NCBI GenBank assembly: GCA_023248835.1
Contig: JAHFDU010000029.1
Coordinates: forward strand, 12,841-19,329
DNA length: 6,489 nt
Reading direction: 5' to 3'
From: Myxococcales bacterium
Lineage (GTDB): Bacteria; Myxococcota_A; Polyangia; Palsa-1104
In this document: in pieces, positions 1-5,656 of the stretch
How the letters are laid out: each line of letters begins with the position of its first letter
Position numbering within the stretch: the stretch's first letter is position 1
The notes under the pieces: generated by a model
Database searches by the model: none
Seen by the model: the letters and a program-made list of their open reading frames with translations, nothing else
What the model was told of the DNA's origin: nothing
Program-made: the position numbers and the translations under genes

Positions 1-2
1 TT

Positions 3-125
3 CGCGGCATGCTCGAGTCGGGCAATCCACCGAACAACTGGGACGCTCTGCTCGCACAATCAAACCAAGATACGTCTCGATTGCAGAAGTTGAAAGGTTC
101 CGTCGGCAGATCGAAGAGCAAGTAG
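3..125 (+). CDS. C-terminal end of an unrecognised protein (5' end outside window)
   Basis: An open frame enters from the left edge and ends at TAG 123-125, showing 40 codons. The visible residues begin RGMLESGNPPNNWDALL and end in a basic tail, GSVGRSKSK. The stretch is hydrophilic with no membrane segment and no motif I recognise. An ATG lies at 9-11 but has no visible ribosome binding site, so a truncated tail of a longer gene is more likely than a 37-residue peptide. The gene stops about 65 bp before the mazE-type gene and points the same way. Because it is short, even its coding status is only probable. Confidence 0.4.
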   Translation, partial: RGMLESGNPPNNWDALLAQSNQDTSRLQKLKGSVGRSKSK

Positions 126-158
126 GCCACATTTTTCTCTACACAGATTACAGCATGA

Positions 159-190
159 TGTAGACTGTTCTGTAGACTAAGGAGTCTACA
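159..190 (+). promoter_or_regulatory. Operator with three 12-bp-spaced half-sites overlapping the mazE RBS
   Basis: TGTAGACT occurs at 159-166 and 171-178, and its exact reverse complement AGTCTACA at 183-190. The half-sites start exactly 12 bp apart. The last two form a perfect 8-bp inverted repeat with the 4-bp spacer AAGG, and the Shine-Dalgarno AAGGAG (179-184) starts in that spacer, 5 nt before the ATG at 190. A partial fourth site, TCTACA, is at 138-143. RHH antitoxins commonly bind tandem or inverted half-sites cooperatively to repress their own operon, so this is the likely autoregulatory operator. I see no convincing -35/-10 pair; CATGAT at 154-159 is the best -10 candidate. Confidence 0.75.
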
Positions 191-486
191 TGGCGCAGAC
201 CACGGTTCGAATTCACAACGGCATGCACGCTACGCTGCGGTCGCTCGCGCGTGCGGAGCGACGACCCATGAACGCGATTTTAGAAGATGCCATCGAATCC
301 TATCGCCGGCGGCGGTTTCTCGAAGGGTTAAATGAGGGCTACGCTGCGCTACGACGCGATGACAAGGCGTGGAGCCTGTTCCGAGAGGAAGTGGGCGAGA
401 TCGAAGGCACCCTGCTCGACGGCCTCGAGGAAAGTCCAGCACCACCTCGATCGATGGCACGCAGGCGAAGGAATCGCCGCAAGTGA
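190..486 (+). CDS. MazE-type ribbon-helix-helix antitoxin
   Basis: This 98-residue protein begins with a short beta strand (QTTVRIH, residues 3-9) followed by two helices (about 11-24 and 27-44, the second containing MNAILEDAIESYRRRRF). That is the DNA-binding ribbon-helix-helix pattern of MetJ/Arc/CopG proteins. The following stretch (about 45-80), acidic and helical, is the expected toxin-binding tail, and the C-terminus is Arg-rich (ARRRRNRRK). AAGGAG at 179-184 lies 5 nt before the ATG and fixes the start. Its stop overlaps the start of the MazF-like toxin by GTGA, so the two are translationally coupled. By family knowledge the protein neutralises the toxin and represses its own promoter through the half-sites at 159-190. 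The antitoxin role is inferred from fold and neighbour, since MazE-type antitoxins are poorly conserved. Confidence 0.85.
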   Translation: MAQTTVRIHNGMHATLRSLARAERRPMNAILEDAIESYRRRRFLEGLNEGYAALRRDDKAWSLFREEVGEIEGTLLDGLEESPAPPRSMARRRRNRRK

Positions 487-827
487 TCATCCGTCCTTCC
501 CGCGGTGAAGTTTGGCTGGCCGATCTGGACCCGACCCGCGGGCGCGAGCAGGCCGGAAAGCGTCCCGTCGTCATTGTTTCTGAGGATCTGTTCAACCGTG
601 GTCCTGCCGGTTTGGTGATCGTGCTGCCGGTTACTTCGACTCTGCGCAAGATTCCGTCGCACATCACAGTTGCTCCGCCAGAAGGCGGTTTCAAGAAACC
701 GAGCCAGATTCTGTGCGAAATGGTGCGGTCAATTTCCGGCGAACGACTGCTCAGTCGTTGGGGAAAGGTACACCCGCCGACCCTCCTGCGTGTCGAAGAT
801 TGCCTGCGCATCCTGCTCCGACTGTAG
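483..827 (+). CDS. mazF: MazF/PemK-family endoribonuclease toxin
   Basis: This 114-residue protein has the normal length for MazF, which cleaves RNA at short sequence motifs and halts translation. The family core is clear: RGEVWLADLDP (residues 7-17), GKRPVVIV (25-32), VLPVTST (47-53) and ILCEMVRSI in the second half. The residues matching the catalytic Arg and Thr of Bacillus subtilis MazF are present (R27 and T51), so the toxin should be active. I chose GTG 483 because it overlaps the antitoxin stop as GTGA and has AAGGA at 468-472, 10 nt upstream. An in-frame ATG at 369 would add 38 residues read out of frame from the antitoxin gene. The C-terminus is complete (ending LRILLRL), and 4 bp after the stop the next, truncated toxin fragment begins. 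Confidence 0.94.
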   Translation: MIIRPSRGEVWLADLDPTRGREQAGKRPVVIVSEDLFNRGPAGLVIVLPVTSTLRKIPSHITVAPPEGGFKKPSQILCEMVRSISGERLLSRWGKVHPPTLLRVEDCLRILLRL

Positions 828-831
828 CGCG

Positions 832-906
832 ATGAAACAGGGACAAAAAGCGCCGCGGCGTGAGCTCGAATTGGCGAAACAAAGATTGAAGGAGATCTTG
901 CGATGA
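832..906 (+). pseudogene. 3' remnant of a HigB/RelE (Gp49-like) toxin gene
   Basis: Twenty-four codons run from ATG 832 to TGA 906. The peptide contains KQGQKAPRRELELAKQRLKE, which matches the conserved C-terminal signature I know from HigB/Gp49-like toxins (KKTQKTPxREIELAxxRLKE). Nothing toxin-like lies upstream in this frame, because those bases are the end of mazF. The stub overlaps higA by ATGA, and higA's ribosome binding site AAGGAG (889-894) lies inside it, which is the normal higB-higA arrangement. A full toxin is about 100-120 residues, so roughly 80% is missing, including the catalytic core. It may persist because it carries the translation signals for higA. The match is from memory of the family, not a search. 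Confidence 0.72.
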
Positions 907-1214
907 AGAAAGTAAAAGGAGTCTCGCTCGACGCCGTTTTGGCTCGGCAACTCAAGGACAAGGAGATCCGTTTTGGATTTGAAGAGCGACGTTTCTACCT
1001 CCAGGTGGCGCGACTGGTCGCCAATCTGCGCTCCAAGGCGGGCCTTTCTCAGGCAGAACTCGCCAAAGCGGCGAAGGTAAGCCAGCCGCTGATCGCAAGG
1101 CTTGAGCGCGGCGATCAGCGCCGGACGCCAACGTTCGACATGATTTACAAGATTCTCACCGCACTTGGCTATCGGCTCGAGATCAGTGTGCATCGCGAAC
1201 GACACGCGGCGTGA
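903..1214 (+). CDS. higA: HigA-like Xre-family HTH antitoxin
   Basis: This 103-residue protein has a helix-turn-helix of the Xre/Cro type in its second half (about residues 36-95). Its core is LRSKAGLSQAELAKAAKVSQ followed by PLIARLERGDQRRTPTFDMIYKILTALGYRLEI. The N-terminal 35 residues (KVKGVSLDAVLARQLKDKEIRFGFEERRF) match the leader found in HigA partners of Gp49-type toxins. The start is ATG 903, 8 nt after AAGGAG 889-894. In this family the antitoxin follows the toxin, binds it and represses the operon. Here the toxin is only the 24-codon stub overlapping the start, so the antitoxin appears orphaned and is probably co-transcribed with mazEF. It could still act as a regulator or as an antidote to a HigB encoded elsewhere. 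Confidence 0.88.
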   Translation: MKKVKGVSLDAVLARQLKDKEIRFGFEERRFYLQVARLVANLRSKAGLSQAELAKAAKVSQPLIARLERGDQRRTPTFDMIYKILTALGYRLEISVHRERHAA

Positions 1215-1233
1215 AGCAAGTGGCCTGATGAAC

Positions 1234-1251
1234 AGGTTGCCTAAGGTTGCC
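1234..1251 (+). repeat. Tandem AGGTTGCC pair downstream of higA
   Basis: AGGTTGCC occurs at 1234-1241 and again at 1244-1251, a 10-bp period, shortly after the higA stop. It could be a small protein-binding site or chance; no function is implied. Confidence 0.3.
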
Positions 1252-1269
1252 CTGACAACGACTGACATG

Positions 1270-1351
1270 CTGACCGCCTGACAGTTTGTCCCACTTCGAC
1301 GTTGACGTGAGCGCTTGACGTTGTCGTCAACTTTGTCGGCGACGGCGACGG
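1270..1351 (+). repeat. Left inverted-repeat arm of the MITE-like element
   Basis: The arm begins CTGACCGCCTGACAGTTT (1270-1287), continues through a GTTGACG-rich middle and ends with the GTCGGCGACGGCGACGG block at 1335-1351. Within it, TTGACG (1315-1320) and CGTCAA (1325-1330) form a perfect 6-bp hairpin with a 4-nt loop. No T-run follows, so it is not a convincing terminator for higA. Confidence 0.55.
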
Positions 1352-1586
1352 TCGGTTCTTCGTCGGGTCACTGACACATGCGAGTCAGCATGCCGACTTC
1401 TCTCTCGAGCAGCACGCAGCCTCGTTGGTGATGTGTGACTCGCTAGGGATTCAACATGAGAGAAACTCGATCGACACTCGGTACACATCTAATCGCTACA
1501 AACTCAACATTGCAGCTCCTTTCGGTCTGTTGCAGTCATCGGCAATCGGAGGCAAAAAGTTGCGCCCAATGAGATCATTTTCGTCG

Positions 1587-1662
1587 CCGTCGCCGTCGCC
1601 GACTACGTCAAGGTCAACGCCTACGCCACACGTCTACGAAACTGTCAGGCGGTGGCGGTCAG
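1587..1662 (-). repeat. Right inverted-repeat arm of the MITE-like element
   Basis: Read on the minus strand, the arm begins CTGACCGCCACCGCCTGAC, continues CAGTTTCGTAGACG, then GCGTTGACCTTGACG, and ends in the GTCGGCGACGGCGACGG block. It matches the left arm in the same order. The main difference at the tip is a tandem duplication of ACCGCC. Confidence 0.55.
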
Positions 1663-1701
1663 GCTGACATGCCGCTGCGCTTGTGCGAAAGTGCGCGCAG
1701 C

Positions 1702-2712
1702 ATGGCGACGGTTACTCTCGATGGTGTTGGCAAAGATCACGGCAAAGCCCAGATATTGGGATCGTTGTCGTTTGAGATTGCCGACGGCGAATTGCTGGTT
1801 TTGGTGGGGCCGTCAGGCTGCGGCAAATCGACGCTTTTGCGCTGCATTGCTGGACTCGATGAGCTTAGCCGTGGTCGCATTCTCGTCGACGGGCGCGATG
1901 TGACACAGGCGGCGCCGCGCGATCGTGACTTGGCGATGGTGTTTCAAAACTATGCGCTCTATCCCCATCTGACCGTGCGCGAGAACCTCGCCTTTGGTCT
2001 CAAGATGCGCAAGATGCCCGCCGCAGAAATCGCGCAGCGGGTAAATGATGTCGCTCTGTTGCTCGGGCTCGAAACCCTGCTTGAGCGAACGCCGCAGAAA
2101 TTGTCGGGTGGACAGTGTCAGCGCGTCGCCATCGGGCGAGCCCTGGTGCGCACGCCGAAAGCGTTTTTGTTCGACGAGCCGCTGTCGAATCTCGACGCTG
2201 CGCTGCGCACCCAGATGCGGGTCGAGCTCAAGCGGCTGCACCAGCGGCTCGGCGCGACCATGATCTATGTCACCCACGATCAGGTCGAAGCGATGACGCT
2301 CGCTGATCGGATTGCAGTGCTGCGCCAAGGAGTGCTTCAGCAGCTGGGAACGCCGACTGAGCTATACGAGCGCCCGAACAACTTGTTTGTTGCGCGGTTT
2401 TTGGGTACGCCGGAAATCAATGTCGTCGACGGTAAAGAGCTGATGCAGAAGCAATTCATGGCGACTCTGCCCGATCGCGCGGTAAAGGTCGGCATCCGGC
2501 CGGAGTCGATTCATTTCGTCGCCGACGGAAAACCGGCACGAGTCGATCTGCTCGAACAGCTCGGATGGGAGTCGCTGGTCCATCTCGACTGCGACGGCGT
2601 GCGCTTGGTGGCGCGCGTGTCCGCGAACGCACCCACCGTTGGAGCCACCGTCGGTTTCAAAATCGACGATCGCGCCCTGCACTATTTCGACCGAGACGAG
2701 AAACGGTTGTGA
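1702..2712 (+). CDS. MalK/UgpC-like sugar ABC transporter ATPase
   Basis: This 336-residue cytoplasmic ATPase powers the importer encoded by the next two genes. All catalytic motifs are present: Walker A GPSGCGKST (36-44), Q-loop VFQNYALYPH with Q82, signature LSGGQCQR (134-141), Walker B FLFDEP with D158/E159, D-loop SNLD (162-165) and switch H192. The spacing equals that of E. coli MalK. The A-loop aromatic (W13 in MalK) is His13, and the signature has Cys at 139 where Gln is usual. The C-terminal TOBE/regulatory domain (about 237-336) is roughly 35 residues shorter than in E. coli MalK (371 residues). I prefer ATG 1702, which gives the family-typical MATVTLDGV start, over in-frame ATG 1669, which lies in the right flanking repeat of the MITE-like element. 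The ribosome binding site is weak. Confidence 0.95.
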   Translation: MATVTLDGVGKDHGKAQILGSLSFEIADGELLVLVGPSGCGKSTLLRCIAGLDELSRGRILVDGRDVTQAAPRDRDLAMVFQNYALYPHLTVRENLAFGLKMRKMPAAEIAQRVNDVALLLGLETLLERTPQKLSGGQCQRVAIGRALVRTPKAFLFDEPLSNLDAALRTQMRVELKRLHQRLGATMIYVTHDQVEAMTLADRIAVLRQGVLQQLGTPTELYERPNNLFVARFLGTPEINVVDGKELMQKQFMATLPDRAVKVGIRPESIHFVADGKPARVDLLEQLGWESLVHLDCDGVRLVARVSANAPTVGATVGFKIDDRALHYFDRDEKRL

Positions 2713-4814
2713 CGCTCGGTCTGGTGCTCCATCTGGTGGTTTGGCACGCCTACCACGGCGCCGAAGAGAGCGCGTTCGAACACGCCACTTTAGCGTTTGA
2801 AACGGCGAACCCCGGTGTCTCGGTCGAGCTGGTGGCAGTTCCGTTCGGCGCCTACAGCTACAAACTCGAAGCCGCGATTCCGCATGGCAACGGCCCCGAC
2901 CTTTTTGTCGGCAAGAGCAACGGACTGCAAGAATGGATCGATCGCGGTCTTATTGATGCCATCGATGCCGAAGTCGACCCATCACAGTTTGTCTCTGGTA
3001 CCCTGCCGCCCCTGATTCACCATCAGCGTCTGTACGGCGTGCCGCTCGCATTCAAGAGTGTGGCGCTGTTTTATCGCCGCGATCGCATCACCAAGCCGCC
3101 GAGAACGACCGATGAACTGGTCGCGATCGCCGAGCGCGAACATGCGGCCGATCGCTGCGGCCTCGCCTACGAAGCGGCGAGTCTTTCCTATCACGCTGCT
3201 TGGCTTCATGGATTCGGCGGCCGCATTCTCGACGACAACAATCAGCCGGCGCTGGATTCTGCAGAGGCGGCGCGGTCAATTGAATTTGTCCGAATGCTGG
3301 CGAATCGTCACCTCATCGCCGAGGAGGCCACCGGGCAACTGGTGACCGATCTGTTCAATCGTGGCGAGTGCGCGATGGCGATAAGTGGTCCCTGGTTTTT
3401 GAGCGACATCGAAGCCGATGTGCGGTTTGGTGTAGCATCGCTGCCGATCGTTTCCTCGACCGGAAAACCGGCCGCGCCTCTCAGTGAGATCGAAGCGCTG
3501 ATGCTGCCAGCGCGTTCAAAGACGCACGCCGCGGCGCTGAATTTTGCCCTTTTCCTGTCGGGAAAAGATGCAGCGCGCCTGCGCGCACTGGAAGGTCGTC
3601 AAACCGTGGCCACTGCGGCGACCTGGCAGCTCGACGAGATCAAGAACGACCCAGTGCTCACTGCTTTTTATGATCAGTTCAAATTGGCGGTGCCGATGTC
3701 GCAGAGTCGCGCCCTGCAAGCCAGCTGGGAGCCGGGGCAGCGCGCCCTCCGCCGTGTGCTTCGCGGCGACGTCGATGCCAAACGAGCACTTGCAGGTGCG
3801 CAAGCGGAAATTGTGGCTACCTTGCGCCCGGCGCCGCCGCCCGCGGCCAAGCTACCATTCGCCATTTCTCTGTTTGCGCTCGGGTTGGCGTTGCTGTGGT
3901 GGCGCCAGCGTGCCCAACCTGAGGTTGCGTTCCGCTCGCAGCCGGTGGCGTATGTCTATCTTGCGCCCGCTGCAGTCGCGATGGGAGTTCTGGTGTTTGT
4001 GCCATTTGTCGTCGGCGCTGCGATGTCGCTGTTTGATTACGATGGCGTCCACGCCACGTTTGTCGGCTGGGGCAATTTCGGAAACATTTTGCGGGCGCGT
4101 GACACCTCGCTGTTTTCGCCGCTCTCCTTCTATTTTGCCTTGCTCGTCACCGCGCTATGGACCGTAGCCAACGTCGCGCTCCACGTCGCCATCGGCGTCG
4201 CGCTGGCGCTGCTCTTACGCAGTCCGCTTTTGCGGCTGCGCGGCGTTTACCGAGCGCTGCTGATCGTGCCGTGGGCAGTGCCGAACTACATCACTGCGCT
4301 GATTTGGAAAGGGCTTTTTCACAAACAATTTGGCGCCATCAACGCGCTTTTGAAAGTGTGTCACCTCGAGCCGATCTCTTGGTTTGCGCATTTTTGGACC
4401 GCGTTTGCGGCCAACCTTGCCACCAATGTTTGGCTCGGTTTTCCGTTTATGATGGTGGTGACGCTCGGCGCGCTGTCGCGCATTCCGCGCGAGCTCGAGG
4501 AGGCAGCCGCGCTCGACGGTGCCAGCGCCTGGATGCGATTGCGACACATTGTGTTGCCGCTGATTCGTCCAGCGCTGTTGCCGGCGGTGCTCATCGGCGC
4601 GGTGTGGACCTTCAACATGTTCAACGTAGTCTTTTTGGTTTCCGGTGGTGAACCGGATGGCTCAACCGACATCTTAGTCTCTCAAGCCTATCGCTGGGCG
4701 TTTCAGCGCGGCCATCAGTACGGCTACGCCGCCGCCTACGCCGTATTGATCTTTCTTTTACTCGTCGCACAGACTGCGTTCGGCCGGCGCATGAGCCAGA
4801 AACAAGCGACATGA
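2709..4814 (+). CDS. Fused sugar-binding protein and MalF-like permease (MalE-MalF fusion)
   Basis: From GTG 2709 this encodes 701 residues. Residues about 8-375 form a family 1 (MalE-type) extracytoplasmic sugar-binding domain: LVVWHAYHGAEESAFE near the start, VPFGAYSYKLEAAIPHGNGPDLF, then AISGPWFLSDI with SGPWF at 226-230. A Pro/Ala-rich linker (about 374-381) precedes a membrane helix, PFAISLFALGLALLWW (383-398). The MalF-like permease follows, with its first helix at about 415-440 and the ATPase-coupling EAA loop EEAAALDGASAW...IVLP at 597-617. The extra helix returns the chain to the cytoplasm, so the topology works if the N-terminus is exported. The start overlaps the ATPase stop as GTGA, and the end overlaps the next gene as ATGA. 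Only about 8 residues precede the first predicted strand, so the signal peptide is minimal. Sugar specificity cannot be read; maltose, trehalose or a related oligosaccharide is plausible. Confidence 0.92.
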   Translation: MTLGLVLHLVVWHAYHGAEESAFEHATLAFETANPGVSVELVAVPFGAYSYKLEAAIPHGNGPDLFVGKSNGLQEWIDRGLIDAIDAEVDPSQFVSGTLPPLIHHQRLYGVPLAFKSVALFYRRDRITKPPRTTDELVAIAEREHAADRCGLAYEAASLSYHAAWLHGFGGRILDDNNQPALDSAEAARSIEFVRMLANRHLIAEEATGQLVTDLFNRGECAMAISGPWFLSDIEADVRFGVASLPIVSSTGKPAAPLSEIEALMLPARSKTHAAALNFALFLSGKDAARLRALEGRQTVATAATWQLDEIKNDPVLTAFYDQFKLAVPMSQSRALQASWEPGQRALRRVLRGDVDAKRALAGAQAEIVATLRPAPPPAAKLPFAISLFALGLALLWWRQRAQPEVAFRSQPVAYVYLAPAAVAMGVLVFVPFVVGAAMSLFDYDGVHATFVGWGNFGNILRARDTSLFSPLSFYFALLVTALWTVANVALHVAIGVALALLLRSPLLRLRGVYRALLIVPWAVPNYITALIWKGLFHKQFGAINALLKVCHLEPISWFAHFWTAFAANLATNVWLGFPFMMVVTLGALSRIPRELEEAAALDGASAWMRLRHIVLPLIRPALLPAVLIGAVWTFNMFNVVFLVSGGEPDGSTDILVSQAYRWAFQRGHQYGYAAAYAVLIFLLLVAQTAFGRRMSQKQAT

Positions 4815-5653
4815 AACCTTCACTTGCCATCCGAATTTCCATTCACGCACTGCTACTTGCGGCGTGTGCAATCACGCTCTATCCGGTGGCATGGGTGGTG
4901 AAAACTGCGGTGACACCGAGGCAAAGTTTTTCGCCGTCGCCGAATCCATGGCCGAGCACCTGGTCGCTGAGCAATTTCCGCGATGTGCTCGGGACGCACC
5001 AAGGAGCCACTTGGCTGTTTGGCCGACAGCTTTTGAATTCACTGCTGGTCTCCGCCTCGGTCACGATTGTCGGCGTCGTGCTCGCCTGCGGCGCGGCGTA
5101 TGCGCTGTCGCGTTTTCGCTTTATCGGACGAGATTTCAGTCTGCGCGGCTTTCTACTCTCGCAAATGTTTCCCGGGGTGGTGACCGCGATTCCGCTCTAT
5201 ATCCTCCTCGATCACTTGCAGCTCTTGAATTCGCTCGCCGGTCTGGTGCTGGTCTATTCCACCACTGCGATTCCGTTTTGTGTGTTCATGCTCAAGGGCT
5301 ATTTCGATTCGCTGCCGCACGAACTCGAAGAGGCGGTGCTGCTCGACGGCGGCACCCACTTCGACGCTTTTTTTCGCGTGATTTTGCCGCTCAGTCGCCC
5401 GGCGCTGGCGGTAACGGCGCTGTTCTCTTTTCTCACCGCCTGGAACGAATTCATTCTTGCCGCCACCTTCATGAGCCGCCCGGCGTCCTACACTCTGCCG
5501 GTCGCGATGCAAAATTACGTCGGCGATTTTTCCACCGAATGGGGCCACTTCGCCGCCGGCGCAGTGCTGGTCTCGCTACCGGTGATGCTGCTCTTTTTTG
5601 CCCTCGAGAAGCACCTTATTGGCGGCCTCACCGAAGGCGCGGTGAAGGGGTGA
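4811..5653 (+). CDS. MalG-like sugar ABC transporter permease
   Basis: This 280-residue inner-membrane protein has the size and layout of MalG, with about six membrane helices. The first is HALLLAACAITLYPVAWVV near residues 13-31 and the last FAAGAVLVSLPVMLLFFAL near the C-terminus. The ATPase-coupling loop is ELEEAVLLDGGTHFDAFFRV (171-190) followed by ILPLSRP, where Val replaces the second Ala of the EAA triad. AWNEFILAATF in the fifth helix is typical of MalG-type proteins. It would pair with the MalF-like half to make the pore, both docking on the MalK-like ATPase. The start overlaps the preceding stop as ATGA. The gene ends 3 bp from the stop of the convergent antitoxin gene, with no room for a dedicated terminator. 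Confidence 0.95.
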   Translation: MKPSLAIRISIHALLLAACAITLYPVAWVVKTAVTPRQSFSPSPNPWPSTWSLSNFRDVLGTHQGATWLFGRQLLNSLLVSASVTIVGVVLACGAAYALSRFRFIGRDFSLRGFLLSQMFPGVVTAIPLYILLDHLQLLNSLAGLVLVYSTTAIPFCVFMLKGYFDSLPHELEEAVLLDGGTHFDAFFRVILPLSRPALAVTALFSFLTAWNEFILAATFMSRPASYTLPVAMQNYVGDFSTEWGHFAAGAVLVSLPVMLLFFALEKHLIGGLTEGAVKG

Positions 5654-5656
5654 ACA

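Larger units (their letters stand above)
1262..1672. mobile_element. MITE-like element with long inverted repeats and flanking direct repeats
   Basis: This is a gene-free stretch of about 390 bp between higA and the sugar importer. Its ends are inverted copies: CTGACCGCCTGACAGTTT (1270-1287) matches the reverse complement of 1639-1662, the right copy having an extra ACCGCC unit. Further in, a 17-bp block at 1335-1351 is the exact reverse complement of 1587-1603, with looser TTGAC-rich similarity between. The imperfect arms are about 82 and 76 bp and enclose a core of about 235 bp (1352-1586). CTGACATGC occurs in direct orientation just outside both ends (1262-1270 and 1664-1672), resembling an 8-9-bp target duplication. 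No transposase frame is present. A large folded RNA or an eroded insertion sequence are alternatives. Confidence 0.55.

Noticed and set aside
369..482. Extending MazF back to ATG 369
   Set aside because: This would overlap the antitoxin by over 100 bp with non-family sequence; GTG 483 with AAGGA upstream gives the normal MazF N-terminus.
729..1268. Long minus-strand frame opposite mazF and higA
   Set aside because: It lies antisense to two well-supported genes with recognisable domains; its composition is that of a complementary-frame artefact in GC-rich DNA.
1315..1330. TTGACG-TTGT-CGTCAA hairpin as a rho-independent terminator for higA
   Set aside because: The stem is only 6 bp and no U-rich tract follows. 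It is better explained as part of the repetitive left arm.
1510..1535. TTGCAG repeated at 1510 and 1530 as -35 elements for the importer operon
   Set aside because: No -10 like hexamer sits at a suitable distance, so the importer promoter is not identified.
1581..1603. GTCGCC repeats as a CRISPR or microsatellite array
   Set aside because: There are only about three 6-bp units without spacers, and they are matched by the inverted copy at 1335-1351, so they belong to the inverted repeats.
1425..1667. An 80-codon plus-strand open frame inside the 1215-1701 gap
   Set aside because: It runs through the core and right inverted repeat of the MITE-like element. Its Ser/Pro/Thr-rich end is just the GTCGCC repeat read in frame, there is no RBS, and no domain is recognisable.
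2565..2708. Extending the fusion protein back to ATG 2565
   Set aside because: The added 48 residues are an Arg-rich out-of-frame reading of the ATPase gene's conserved C-terminus. The GTG at 2709 gives the usual 4-bp overlap.
4157..4651. Plus-strand 164-codon frame within the permease half of the fusion, and similar frames across 1652-5673
   Set aside because: These are Arg/Ala/Cys-rich alternative-frame readings of the transporter genes, which carry clear family motifs in their own frames.
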